A stretch of DNA of 35,851 nucleotides from Acidobacteriota bacterium (lineage in GTDB: Bacteria; Acidobacteriota; Terriglobia; Bryobacterales; UBA6623), in contig JAQBUE010000033.1 in NCBI GenBank assembly GCA_027624045.1, forward strand, positions 1 to 35,851. Reading direction: 5' to 3'. The notes under the pieces are model-generated. The model saw nothing but the letters and a program-made list of their open reading frames with translations. It was not told the DNA's origin and searched no databases. Both the position numbers and the translations under genes were made by a program. The first letter of the stretch is position 1, and each line of letters opens with the position of its first letter. Positions 23,554 to 32,057 of the stretch are shown piece by piece.

Positions 23554-25032
23554 CTAGGCGAGCACATTCTCGACGAGTTCGCCGTGGACATCGGTCAGCC
23601 GGAAATGGCGGCCTTGATACTTGAAGGTCAGCTTCTTATGATCGATGCCCATCAGATGCAAGATCGTCGCTTGCAGGTCATGTACATGCACCGGGTCTTC
23701 GGTGATGTTGTAGCAGTAGTCATCGGTTTGCCCGATGGAGATGCCGGGCTTGACGCCGCCGCCGGCCATCCAGATGGTGAAGCAACGCGGATGGTGGTCG
23801 CGACCGTAATTCGTCTCGGTGAGTTCGCCTTGGCAGTAAACAGTGCGCCCGAATTCGCCTCCCCAAACGACCAGCGTGTCGTCGAGCATGCCGCGCTGCT
23901 TGAGGTCCTGAACTAGCGCGGCGGAGGCCTGGTCGGTGGCCTTCGACTGTAGGGCGATGTCGCGCGGCAGGTCGTTATGCTGGTCCCAGCCGCGATGGTA
24001 GAGCTGCACGAAGCGCACGTCGCGTTCAGCCAGGCGGCGTGCGAGCAGGCAGTTCGCGGCGTACGTGCCGGGCTTGCGTGAGTCGGGGCCGTAAAGGTCG
24101 AAGATGCTGTCCGGTTCGTTGGAGAGGTCCATCAGATCGGGGACCGAACTCTGCATCCGGTAGGCCATCTCGTACTGCGCGATGCGGGTATCGATCTCGG
24201 GATCGCCAAAGGCCTCGGACCGCATCTCGTTGAGTTGAGCCAAGCTGTCGAGCATACGGCGGCGGGCCTGCTTGCTCACACCGGGCGGGTCGGACAAATA
24301 GAGAACCGGGTCGCCGCTCGACCGGAAGCGCACACCCTGATAGCGCGAAGGCAGAAAGCCGGGCCCCCAGAGGCGTGAGAACAGCGGCTGGGCGTTGTTG
24401 AGTGAACTTTTCTGCGAGACAAGAACGACGAAGGCAGGCAGGTTCTGATTCTCACTGCCCAAGCCGTAGCTCATCCAGGCGCCCATGCTGGGGCGGCCCG
24501 GCTGTTGCGAGCCGCTCTGGATGAAGGTGATCGCCGGGTCGTGATTGATGGCGTCGGTGTGGAGCGTTTTGATGTAGGCGACGTCATCGACGATCTTGCT
24601 TTGGTGAGGAATGAGTTCACTAAGCCAGGTGCCGCTTTGGCCGTGCTGCTTGAATTCGAAAATCGACGATGCCACAGGTAGGGAATCCTGCCCCGATGTC
24701 ATGCCCGTGATGCGCTGACCCTGCCGGATGGAATCGGGAAGTTCCTGACCGTGGAACTTCCGGAGCATCGGTTTGTAATCGAACAGGTCGATTTGCGACG
24801 GCGCCCCGGACTGGAACAGGTAAATGATCCGCTTCGCCTTGGGCGCGAAGTGCGGCAGGCCGTTGAGCCCTGCGGTGAGTGGATTGAGGGAGCCGTCGTT
24901 GGGGCCCTTGGGGCCCGCGATCAAGTCGCGGCCGAGCAGGGAACCGAGAGCCGCAATCCCGATGCCGCTGCTGGCGCGGCCAAACAAATGCCGGCGCGTC
25001 ATCAGAAGAGAGTGCTCTTCGCGGCTGGACAT
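23554..25032 (-). CDS. DUF1501 family Tat-exported protein
   Basis: This 492-residue protein has a twin-arginine signal (TRRHLFGRASSGIGIAALGSLL) and the conserved stretches of DUF1501: IIYLFQSGAPSQIDLFDYKP, INHDPAITFIQSG, SMGAWMSYGLGS, FVQLYHRGWDQHNDL, LVVWGGEFGRT, GRDHHPRCFT and a late HDLQATILHLMGID. The fold is sulfatase/alkaline-phosphatase-like. In Planctomycetes and Acidobacteria it usually sits beside a DUF1549/DUF1553 cytochrome gene, which is absent here. The start at 25032 keeps the Tat signal near the N-terminus. Activity is not established for this family. Confidence 0.9.
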   Translation of the reverse strand: MSSREEHSLLMTRRHLFGRASSGIGIAALGSLLGRDLIAGPKGPNDGSLNPLTAGLNGLPHFAPKAKRIIYLFQSGAPSQIDLFDYKPMLRKFHGQELPDSIRQGQRITGMTSGQDSLPVASSIFEFKQHGQSGTWLSELIPHQSKIVDDVAYIKTLHTDAINHDPAITFIQSGSQQPGRPSMGAWMSYGLGSENQNLPAFVVLVSQKSSLNNAQPLFSRLWGPGFLPSRYQGVRFRSSGDPVLYLSDPPGVSKQARRRMLDSLAQLNEMRSEAFGDPEIDTRIAQYEMAYRMQSSVPDLMDLSNEPDSIFDLYGPDSRKPGTYAANCLLARRLAERDVRFVQLYHRGWDQHNDLPRDIALQSKATDQASAALVQDLKQRGMLDDTLVVWGGEFGRTVYCQGELTETNYGRDHHPRCFTIWMAGGGVKPGISIGQTDDYCYNITEDPVHVHDLQATILHLMGIDHKKLTFKYQGRHFRLTDVHGELVENVLA

Positions 25033-25038
25033 GGCTCT

Positions 25039-25068
25039 AGTGTAGCGCTGGCCGGGGGAACGTACCAA
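25039..25068 (-). promoter_or_regulatory. Putative promoter of the DUF1501 gene
   Basis: On the minus strand TTGGTA (25068-25063), 18 bases and TACACT (25044-25039) precede the ATG at 25032. The predicted start site is the A of the ATG itself, which would make the mRNA leaderless. Both boxes are partial matches. Confidence 0.3.
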
Positions 25069-25087
25069 GTCGTTAGTTCGGCGATTT

Positions 25088-25095
25088 GCTAGGAT
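25088..25095 (+). promoter_or_regulatory. Putative extended -10 of the HbpS-like gene
   Basis: TGCTAGGAT (25087-25095 with its flanking T) fits an extended -10 (TGn-TAGGAT). Transcription would start near 25102, leaving a leader of about 40 bases that contains the strong GGAGAGG ribosome-binding site. No clear -35 is seen. Confidence 0.3.
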
Positions 25096-25140
25096 AGCCC
25101 CTTCATGCGTAACCCGTGCCGAGAGGCTGAGGAGAGGTTT

Positions 25141-25629
25141 ATGAAACAGTTGAAGCAGGTTGTTTTGGCGGTGTTGACTGGGTCGCTGCTATTAGCCGGC
25201 GTTGCGTCGAGCGCGGAGCTGGCATCAAAGAAAGCCCTCACGCTCGAAGTTACGAAAGGCATCGCCGCCGTGGCCGAAGCTCACGCCAAAAAGAACGGCT
25301 GGAACGTCATGATCGCCATCTTGGACGACGGCGGAAACCTGCTCTACTTGCAGCGCATGGATGGCGTTCAGATCGGCAGTATCGAGGTCGCCATTCGCAA
25401 GGCGAAGAGCGCTGTGAACTTCAAGCGTCCGACGAAGGTATTTGGGGAAGCACTGGGGAATTCGACCGCGGTCTTGGCGCTGCCCGGCTCGATACCTTTC
25501 GAAGGCGGTCTGCCGATCAAGTATGAAGGCGCGGTGATTGGCGCGATCGGTGTGAGCGGCATGACAGCGCAACAGGACGGCATGATCGCGCAGGCGGGGA
25601 TCAACGCGTTGCCTAACATCCTCAACTAG
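25141..25629 (+). CDS. Exported HbpS/GlcG-like heme-binding family protein
   Basis: This 162-residue protein has a signal peptide (VVLAVLTGSLLLAGVASSAEL) and the GlcG/HbpS domain: AHAKKNGWNVMIAILDDGGNLLYLQRMDG, then IRKAKSAVNF, then a glycine-rich GGLPIKYEGAVIGAIGVSG. HbpS of Streptomyces binds and degrades heme and signals redox stress; GlcG-like members have varied roles. The start at 25141 is fixed by GGAGAGG a few bases upstream. It lies 28 bp before an ABC ATPase gene and may share its transcript. Confidence 0.88.
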   Translation: MKQLKQVVLAVLTGSLLLAGVASSAELASKKALTLEVTKGIAAVAEAHAKKNGWNVMIAILDDGGNLLYLQRMDGVQIGSIEVAIRKAKSAVNFKRPTKVFGEALGNSTAVLALPGSIPFEGGLPIKYEGAVIGAIGVSGMTAQQDGMIAQAGINALPNILN

Positions 25630-25657
25630 CGCCCTTCAAGGGGAGATCTCGTATAGA

Positions 25658-26497
25658 TTGAAAGACTCGGCGGCGTCCTCGCCGGCCTGGACCATTCCTC
25701 TGTCTTCCTCGAACTCAAATTCTTCGCTGATCGATTTCCGCAACGTGAGCGTGATGCGCGGGCGCAGAACCGTTCTTAATTCGATCACGCTCTCGATCTC
25801 GCTGGGCGAGCAGGTAGCGATCGTGGGCCCGAACGGCTCGGGTAAGTCGTCGCTCATCAAGACGATCATGCGCGAGCTACACCCGTTGCAGACCGTTGAC
25901 GATTGGTCGCTGAAGATCCTGGGCAAGGATCGCTGGAACATTTTTCATCTGCGACCGCAGTTGGGTATCGTGTCGCCCGACTGGGTCGAGACATGCACGC
26001 GGCCGATCACGGCGACGGAAGCCGTCATGTCGGGCTTTTTCAGCAGCGCCGAGGTCTGGCCGCACAATGAAGTCACCGAGGCGATGACGCGCAAGGTCGC
26101 ACAGGTCATGGTCGAGCTCGAAATCGATCACTTGGCTGATCACGACATGTCCGAGATGTCGTCGGGCGAATCGCGGCGCGTGGTTATCGCCCGGGCGCTG
26201 GTTCACGGCCCGAAGGCGCTGATCCTCGATGAGCCTAGCGCCAGCCTCGACATGCGCGCCGTCGACGAACTCCGCGAGACGCTCCGCAAGGTCGCCCAAT
26301 CCGGCGTCAGCATCATTCTCGTAACGCATCATCTGCCCGATATCATTCCCGAGATCACGCGCGTCGTGCTGATGAAAGACGGACACGTGTTCCGTGATGG
26401 CGCGAAACACGAAGTGTTATCGTCGGACAGCCTATCGAGTTTGTTCGATATGGACCTCGAAGTTTTTGAACGAAACGGCTACTTCCACCTCATCTGA
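25658..26497 (+). CDS. Stand-alone ABC ATPase, ModF/YlmA-like
   Basis: This 279-residue protein has Walker A GPNGSGKSS (57-65), the Q-loop region RPQLGIVSPDWV (99-110), signature MSSGE (167-171), Walker B ALILDEP (187-193) and the H-loop VTHHLPDIIPEI. The IGIVSP-type Q-loop and the overall pattern resemble the YlmA/ModF group, which lacks a partner permease. None is encoded nearby, so it may act in trans or have a non-transport role. The start is TTG at 25658 with GGGGAG about 12 bases upstream; it is the only usable start before the domain. It converges on the 2OG-oxygenase gene. Confidence 0.85.
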   Translation: MKDSAASSPAWTIPLSSSNSNSSLIDFRNVSVMRGRRTVLNSITLSISLGEQVAIVGPNGSGKSSLIKTIMRELHPLQTVDDWSLKILGKDRWNIFHLRPQLGIVSPDWVETCTRPITATEAVMSGFFSSAEVWPHNEVTEAMTRKVAQVMVELEIDHLADHDMSEMSSGESRRVVIARALVHGPKALILDEPSASLDMRAVDELRETLRKVAQSGVSIILVTHHLPDIIPEITRVVLMKDGHVFRDGAKHEVLSSDSLSSLFDMDLEVFERNGYFHLI

Positions 26498-26515
26498 AGG
26501 CGTATCGTCATCAGA

Positions 26516-27598
26516 CTATCCACCACGAAACAGGTTCCTCAGCTTCTTGGCGGGCCAAACCAGCGCCTGCGAAAGCCGGAACGTAGGTGAATCGATAATC
26601 TTGCCGTAGACCTCGGCATACTCCTTCTCTCGCTCGTAAAGGAAACGGATCTGCTGATCGCGCCGTTCAAACAAACTGTCAATCGCCTGCAAGTCGGAAG
26701 GTTGCACCTGGTATCCAGGAACAATGTGTTCCGGGAGCTTGCGTTGGACATATACCGTGGCATGCGATGGCGCTGTCTCATCGGGCGGACGCTGCTTGGT
26801 GTAGTAGTAGACAGCGATCGATTTGCGGGACACCGGTTCGTGTCCGGCCGGAGGCTCGATTCGCCGGAACCCGTGCCAGGAGTGCTCGGTCGTTTCAAAC
26901 AGGACGCAGTGGTTGTAGTGAGGGACGACCGACGTGAACACGTCGTCTCGTGACCAAGGATCGCGGTGCAGGTCAAGGCATCCACCCCATGATGCGTCCC
27001 ACTTAGGATGCACGAACAGAATCAGGTTTAAGCGGCGGTGCCAGCCGGTCGTTGGATGGTAGTTGAAATCGACATGTGGATCGAGCTCGTTACCGGCGAG
27101 GTTCTCGTGCGTACCGCCGCCGATGTACCGCGGGTCATAGAGCAACTTTGGGATGCCAGTAATGTGCGTCATCAGCGCCAGGAATTCCCGCGATTTGAGC
27201 ATGCCGTCAAGCTGCCGATAGGCGGGTCCGAGACCCGGCAGGTCGGGCCGATAGGCCTTGCGGCCCACTTTTTCAAACTCGTTGGTTGCGTAACGGTCTT
27301 CGAATGGCGGAAACGAGCGGGCGAGTTCCTCGATCTCCTGGGCCTCGAGAAACGGCCGCATGACGACGTGCCGAAACGGCCGAGCGGTCTGAAACTCCTC
27401 CCGCAGCCGATCAGCGTCGGCTTCGACTTGCCCATCAAGTAACTGGAGTCCGCGCGTCAGTGTGTCCCCTTTGTGAAGCCGAGCCCAACATAGTAGCCTC
27501 AAAGGCTCGACCCTCGCTACGGGTCTTTGGGCCGCGGGTGTGGTCTGGACGCAAGTCGGGTTGCTCGGCCAGAAGCTTAGGTGCGGGATGATACCCAA
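26516..27598 (-). CDS. 2-oxoglutarate/Fe(II)-dependent oxygenase, prolyl-hydroxylase-like
   Basis: A double-stranded beta-helix oxygenase. The iron triad is His175 and Asp177 (LDPHVDFNYH) plus His242 in EHSWHGF. Arg258 (RKSIAVYYYT) probably binds 2-oxoglutarate. Supporting motifs are RRLNLILFVHP and WGGCLDLH. The C-terminal 80 residues are charged and helical (LFERRDQQIRFLYEREKEYAEVYG) and may bind a partner. The substrate could be a protein or a sugar-linked metabolite. The start is uncertain: TTG at 27598 gives 360 residues but overlaps the promoter area of the divergent peptidase. CTG at 27460, preceded by AAAGGGG, fits the domain start better. Confidence 0.82.
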   Translation of the reverse strand: MGIIPHLSFWPSNPTCVQTTPAAQRPVARVEPLRLLCWARLHKGDTLTRGLQLLDGQVEADADRLREEFQTARPFRHVVMRPFLEAQEIEELARSFPPFEDRYATNEFEKVGRKAYRPDLPGLGPAYRQLDGMLKSREFLALMTHITGIPKLLYDPRYIGGGTHENLAGNELDPHVDFNYHPTTGWHRRLNLILFVHPKWDASWGGCLDLHRDPWSRDDVFTSVVPHYNHCVLFETTEHSWHGFRRIEPPAGHEPVSRKSIAVYYYTKQRPPDETAPSHATVYVQRKLPEHIVPGYQVQPSDLQAIDSLFERRDQQIRFLYEREKEYAEVYGKIIDSPTFRLSQALVWPAKKLRNLFRGG

Positions 27599-27616
27599 AG
27601 CACGGACAATAGGGCC

Positions 27617-28681
27617 ATGAGACGGTCGGCTTCGCGACGCAGCTTTCTTGCTTCCCCACTGGCACTGTATGCTCTAGGCGCTACGTCCGCCTCGCAGCCA
27701 GCTCGCCGACCCACGGGATCATTGACCGATGTGCCTGGGTTGAAGGTTGGGCATTTCACTTTCAAGGAGCGCTGGACGGGTTGCACGGTTGTACTCACTG
27801 AGAAGGGTGCCGTCGCGGGCGTCGATGTGCGGGGCGGCGCTCCGGGGACGCGCGAGACGGATCTGCTGCGCTCTGAGATGTCGGTGCAGCGGGTGCATGC
27901 GATCTCACTTTCCGGCGGCAGCGCTTACGGGCTGGCGACGGCGGACGGCGTGATGCGTTATCTCGAAGAACGCGAGATTGGACTTCCCGTCGGCGCGGGT
28001 GTTGTGCCGATTGTGCCGGCGGCGATCCTGTACGACTTGGGGCTCGGTGATTCCAAGATACGTCCGGGGGCGGACGCGGGATATGGAGCGGCAATGGCGG
28101 CTTCGAGCAAGCCGGTCGCGCAGGGCAATGTCGGCGCGGGCGCGGGCGCCACGGTGGGCAAGCTGCTGGGTGGCGGCCGCGCGATGAAAGGCGGGCTGGG
28201 ATCGGCGTCGATACGGTTGCCGAATGGGCTGGTCGTCGCGGCGCTGGCGGCGGTGAACGCCATCGGCGATGTTGTCGATCCTGACACGGGAAAGATTCTC
28301 GCGGGCGCGCGTACAGAGGACGGCGCTTCGTTTGCCGACGCGATGCAGCAGATTCGCCAGGGGGCTGTCATGAGGGCGGCGTCGCCAGCGGAGAATACGA
28401 CAATCGGCGTCGTGGCGGCGAACGTTGACTGGAATCAATCGCAAGCAACTAAGGTTGCCCAGATGGCGCATGACGGTGTGGCCATGGCGATCCGCCCGGC
28501 GCATATGCCGTTTGACGGGGACACTGTGTTCGCGCTCGGGACGGGAGGCGTCTCGGCCGACTCGAAACTGCTCGGCTCCATCGGCGCGCTCGCGGCGGAT
28601 GTGATGGCGCAAGCCATCGTTTCGGCGATCCTGCACGCGGAGAGCATCGAGGGTTATCCTGCGCGGCGGGACATGAGCTGA
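27617..28681 (+). CDS. Exported P1 (S58, DmpA-type) peptidase
   Basis: This 354-residue member of the DmpA/BapA family self-cleaves to expose an N-terminal Ser/Thr nucleophile. The likely cleavage site is before Ser196 in MKGGLGSASIR. Other family motifs are TDVPGLKVGHFT at the start, SLSGGSAYGLATADGVMRYLEE and NVGAGAGATVGK. The N-terminus carries a Tat-like signal (ASRRSFLASPLALYALG). Known relatives release N-terminal amino acids, including D- and beta-residues. The ATG at 27617 has AGGG close by. Two symporter genes follow on the same strand with a 9-bp gap, which suggests uptake of the released products. Confidence 0.9.
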   Translation: MRRSASRRSFLASPLALYALGATSASQPARRPTGSLTDVPGLKVGHFTFKERWTGCTVVLTEKGAVAGVDVRGGAPGTRETDLLRSEMSVQRVHAISLSGGSAYGLATADGVMRYLEEREIGLPVGAGVVPIVPAAILYDLGLGDSKIRPGADAGYGAAMAASSKPVAQGNVGAGAGATVGKLLGGGRAMKGGLGSASIRLPNGLVVAALAAVNAIGDVVDPDTGKILAGARTEDGASFADAMQQIRQGAVMRAASPAENTTIGVVAANVDWNQSQATKVAQMAHDGVAMAIRPAHMPFDGDTVFALGTGGVSADSKLLGSIGALAADVMAQAIVSAILHAESIEGYPARRDMS

Positions 28682-28690
28682 GGGGCTGCT

Positions 28691-30100
28691 TTGATTCTCG
28701 CTGTCCTAGTTCTCTACTCCATTCTGCTCGTCGCGATTGGTTTCGTTTCGTCGCGTCGGGTCGGTGGGTCAAGCGACTTCTATGTCGCGGGGCGGCGGCT
28801 TTCGACGCCGCTGTTGTTCTCGACGTTTCTGGCGGCCAACCTCGGAGCCGGATCGACGGTGGGTGTGGCGGGTTTCGGCTACTCGGATGGTCTCTCGGCT
28901 TGGTGGTGGGTGGCGTCGGCGGGGTTTGACTCGTTGGCGCTGGCGTTCTTGATCGGGCCTCGCATTTATCGTATCTCCGCGAAGCACAACCTCTATACCG
29001 TCGGCGACTATCTTGAGCTGCGCTACAACCGGCAGGTTCGGTTGCTGATGGCGGTGCTGCTTTGGTTGGGATCGCTCGCGATTCTGGCCGGGCAGCTGAT
29101 CGCGCTGGGGTTCATTCTGAATGTTGTCGCGGGCGTGCCGGCTAGGTGGGGAATGGTGTTCGGTGGCGTGATCGTAACGCTGTACTTCACGGCGGGCGGA
29201 CTGCTATCGACGAGCTGGGTCAATCTGGTACAGGTGTGCGTCAAGGCCGTAGGTTTTGGCTTGGCGCTGCCGTGGGCGCTTTCGAATATTGCGGGGTGGC
29301 AAGAGATTCAGGCGGCGGCCGTGCAAGCCACGGCGGTAGACGCGGAAAGCTACCTGAGCCCTTTCGGCATCGGCATCGGTGGTATTTTTGGCTACGCGAT
29401 TATACTGATCCCTTCGTTCTTCGTTTCACCGGGGCTGCTGCAGAAGCTCTATGGAGCGAAAGACGAGCGGACGATCCGGCGCGGTGTCGGTCTACAAGGA
29501 TTGGTGTTGCTTGTGTACTCAGCGTTTCCGGTGCTGCTCGGGATGATCGCCTTCGTGCGGTTTCCGGGAATCGAAAACCCCGAACTCGCGCTGCCGACAT
29601 TGCTGGCCGAGGGCTTCCCGGCCTGGCTGGGCGGACTGATGCTGGCGGCGATCTTCTCGGCCGAGGTGAGTTCGGCGGACGCTGTGCTGTTCATGCTCAG
29701 CACGTCGGTGGCTCGCGATTTCTATCAGACGACGCTTCGGCCGCAGGCCTCGGACGCGAATTTGCTGCGTGTGACGCGAATCACGGCTGTCGTCGGCGGG
29801 CTGGCCGGCACGGTGCTGGCTCTATGGTTCGGATCGATCCTGAAAGCGCTGCTGGTTTTCTACAGCCTGCTCGTCGTAACATTGTTTGTGCCGCTGGTGG
29901 CTGGGCTGTATTCGGCACGTCCCACGGCGCGGGCGGCTTTCACGGCGATGGTGTTGTCGGTGCCCGCTACTGTCGTGATCCACATCACGACCGAGGGCAA
30001 GGGATTCGGAATCCTCACACCGGTGGCGGCGGGGATTCTGCTGAGCGGGATGATCTTTATTGCGTTCGCGGCTCGGCAGACGAGAGAGGCTTCCGTATAA
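28691..30100 (+). CDS. Sodium:solute symporter (SSS/SLC5 family)
   Basis: This 469-residue membrane protein has about 13 hydrophobic segments. Family features are SSDFYVAGRRLSTPLLFSTFLAANLGAGSTVG near the N-terminus, YTVGDYLELRYN and the GGLMLAAIFSAEVSSADAVLFMLSTSVARDFY region near 310-340. It should import an organic solute with Na+. The start is TTG at 28691 with GAGGGG six bases upstream; no ATG fits. It follows the P1 peptidase by 9 bp, so both are probably on one transcript and the solute may be an amino acid or dipeptide. That substrate is inferred from position. Confidence 0.92.
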   Translation: MILAVLVLYSILLVAIGFVSSRRVGGSSDFYVAGRRLSTPLLFSTFLAANLGAGSTVGVAGFGYSDGLSAWWWVASAGFDSLALAFLIGPRIYRISAKHNLYTVGDYLELRYNRQVRLLMAVLLWLGSLAILAGQLIALGFILNVVAGVPARWGMVFGGVIVTLYFTAGGLLSTSWVNLVQVCVKAVGFGLALPWALSNIAGWQEIQAAAVQATAVDAESYLSPFGIGIGGIFGYAIILIPSFFVSPGLLQKLYGAKDERTIRRGVGLQGLVLLVYSAFPVLLGMIAFVRFPGIENPELALPTLLAEGFPAWLGGLMLAAIFSAEVSSADAVLFMLSTSVARDFYQTTLRPQASDANLLRVTRITAVVGGLAGTVLALWFGSILKALLVFYSLLVVTLFVPLVAGLYSARPTARAAFTAMVLSVPATVVIHITTEGKGFGILTPVAAGILLSGMIFIAFAARQTREASV

Positions 30101-30130
30101 TAGGCAGACTCCTGGAACTGGTCAACACAA

Positions 30131-31795
30131 ATGGAAATCAGCCTGCACCCACTCGACTGGGCCGTCATCATCGTTTACTTCGCCGGAATTGTCGCTCTCG
30201 GCCTGTACGTTGCGCGCCGGGTCAAGAAAACGGAAGACTACTTTCTCGGCAGTCGCAGCTTTAGCGTTTGGCTGATCATCGGTCAGGCCTTCGGCGTCGG
30301 CACACATGCCGAGATGCCGGTGTCATTGGCGGGCGCTGTCTATCAGTCGGGCTACTCGGCAATCTGGTACCAGTGGAAGAACCTGTTCATTACGCCGTTC
30401 TACTGGATTCTAGGCCCGGTGTTTCGGCGTGTTGGGCGCACGACGATTGGCGAAGTCTACGAAGACCGCTACGGCCATTTGATGGGCGCTGTCTACACGG
30501 TGTTTGCGCTGGCGTTCTTCACGTTCAACATGGGAGCGATGCTCAAGGGTGCGGGTAAGCTCGTGAGCGCCGCGACAGCCGGCTCGGTTACTCCCAATAC
30601 CGTCGTGGTCGTAATGACGGCGACGTTCCTGGTCTACAGTCTGGTGGGCGGGTTGGTCTCGGCCGCTTATACGGATTTCGTCCAGAGTTTTTTCATTATC
30701 GCGCTCTCGTTTCTGCTGATACCGCTGGGGCTGGCGCGGGTAGGCGGGTTTACTGGGATACGTGAGACTCTCGATCCGTCAATGCTCTCGATGGTGACGC
30801 CGGGTGATGTTGGAGCCTTCACGATCATCATGCTCACGATTAACGGATTGATCGGCATTGTGGCGCAACCTCACATGCTGGCGGCCATCGGCACGGGCAA
30901 GGACGAGCGAAGTTGCCGCATCGGCATGGCGTACGGCAACTTCGTCAAACGCGTCTGCACGGTGGGCTGGGCGCTGGTGGGATTGATTGTCGCGGTCATG
31001 CTCACCAATACCGGCGGCACACTGGCGGATCGCGAAGATGCGTTCGGCTTCGCCACCGCGGAATTGCTCTTCCCCGGGGCGGTTGGGTTGATGATTGCCT
31101 GCGTGCTGGCGGCGAATATGTCGACTTGCTCGGCGTTCACGGTCGATGGGGGTGCGCTGTTCACTCAGAATTTCTACCGCAGATATATCGCACGAGACAA
31201 GCCCGACCGGCATTACCTGATGGTGGGACGGCTCTCGGGTGTAACGGTCACATCGCTGGGAGTTGTGTTCGGGCTACTGCTCGACGTTGTGCTTGAGGCG
31301 TTCCTGTTTACCGAGACGATCTCCGCATTCATGGGTATCAGTATGTTTGCGGCGATTTCGTGGAAGCGGGCGAACCGCTATGGCGCTTTCGCGAGCCTGG
31401 TCTGCTCGAGTTTGCTGTTCTTCTACCTGACCTACTCCGAGTTCGGTGTGCTGTTGCGCTGGGAGGCTATGAACTTTGGAATCTCACTGACGGTGGGTTT
31501 CGTGACTTTGGCCGTGGTAAGTTTGCTGACGCCTCCGGAGAGTCCGTCGATGCTGGAGCCTTTCTATAAGCGGCTCGATACCCAGATGCGGCTCGATGAA
31601 GAAACCGGCGAGGAAGTCGTCGTTGACGAGCCCGGCCATGATCTGCTCGTGGCGAAGCTGTTTGACCTTGAGCTTTCGAAGGGTTTCGGCCGCTTCTATA
31701 GGCGCTTCCGAGTCGATATCAACGGGCTCGTATTCGCGTTCGGTGTCGTCGCGATTATCATCGCTCTGGGCAAAGGTATTTTGTTCCTGCCCTAG
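30131..31795 (+). CDS. Second sodium:solute symporter (SSS family)
   Basis: This 554-residue membrane protein belongs to the same superfamily but is clearly divergent from its neighbour. It has KTEDYFLGSRSFSVWLIIGQAFGVGTHAE at the start, TTIGEVYEDRYG, GGLVSAAYTDFVQSFFII and an ACVLAANMSTCSAFTVDGGALFTQNFYRRY segment. It has a longer C-terminal soluble part (about 465-530, TQMRLDEETGEEVVVDEPGHD) before a last membrane helix. The gap after the first symporter is 30 bp, so the two are likely co-transcribed. The pair is not a simple tandem duplicate; different substrates are likely. No clear terminator follows. Confidence 0.92.
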   Translation: MEISLHPLDWAVIIVYFAGIVALGLYVARRVKKTEDYFLGSRSFSVWLIIGQAFGVGTHAEMPVSLAGAVYQSGYSAIWYQWKNLFITPFYWILGPVFRRVGRTTIGEVYEDRYGHLMGAVYTVFALAFFTFNMGAMLKGAGKLVSAATAGSVTPNTVVVVMTATFLVYSLVGGLVSAAYTDFVQSFFIIALSFLLIPLGLARVGGFTGIRETLDPSMLSMVTPGDVGAFTIIMLTINGLIGIVAQPHMLAAIGTGKDERSCRIGMAYGNFVKRVCTVGWALVGLIVAVMLTNTGGTLADREDAFGFATAELLFPGAVGLMIACVLAANMSTCSAFTVDGGALFTQNFYRRYIARDKPDRHYLMVGRLSGVTVTSLGVVFGLLLDVVLEAFLFTETISAFMGISMFAAISWKRANRYGAFASLVCSSLLFFYLTYSEFGVLLRWEAMNFGISLTVGFVTLAVVSLLTPPESPSMLEPFYKRLDTQMRLDEETGEEVVVDEPGHDLLVAKLFDLELSKGFGRFYRRFRVDINGLVFAFGVVAIIIALGKGILFLP

Positions 31796-31962
31796 CTCGC
31801 GGTTTGACCGATAAGGGACTTGGCGGCGCATCACCGGGTGTGGCATGGGGAAGTTGACCCCGAGTAAGAGCCCTTCCGGGGGTTCGTGAGTAGTTCCCTT
31901 GCTCGATCCTAGCGGAACACCTCACTCGAAATTGGTACAGCGAGTTCATTACTTCCGGTTCA

Positions 31963-31991
31963 TTGACGGGACGGCCAATCCGACCGATAAT
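31963..31991 (+). promoter_or_regulatory. Putative sigma-70 promoter of the DksA-like gene
   Basis: TTGACG (31963-31968), a 17-base spacer and GATAAT (31986-31991) are each one mismatch from consensus. Transcription would begin near 31998, giving a leader of about 60 bases before the ATG at 32058. It lies in the 262-bp gap after the second symporter. Confidence 0.5.
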
Positions 31992-32057
31992 CGCTTTCGA
32001 CTCGGCGAATGGGCGGAAGGTGATTCTCCCGCGCCCTCCGTCACTAGGGAGACAACA

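Noticed and set aside
29146..30264. 372-codon frame overlapping the first symporter on the same strand
   Set aside because: It is an out-of-frame shadow; the translation is Gly/Arg-rich and lacks membrane segments.
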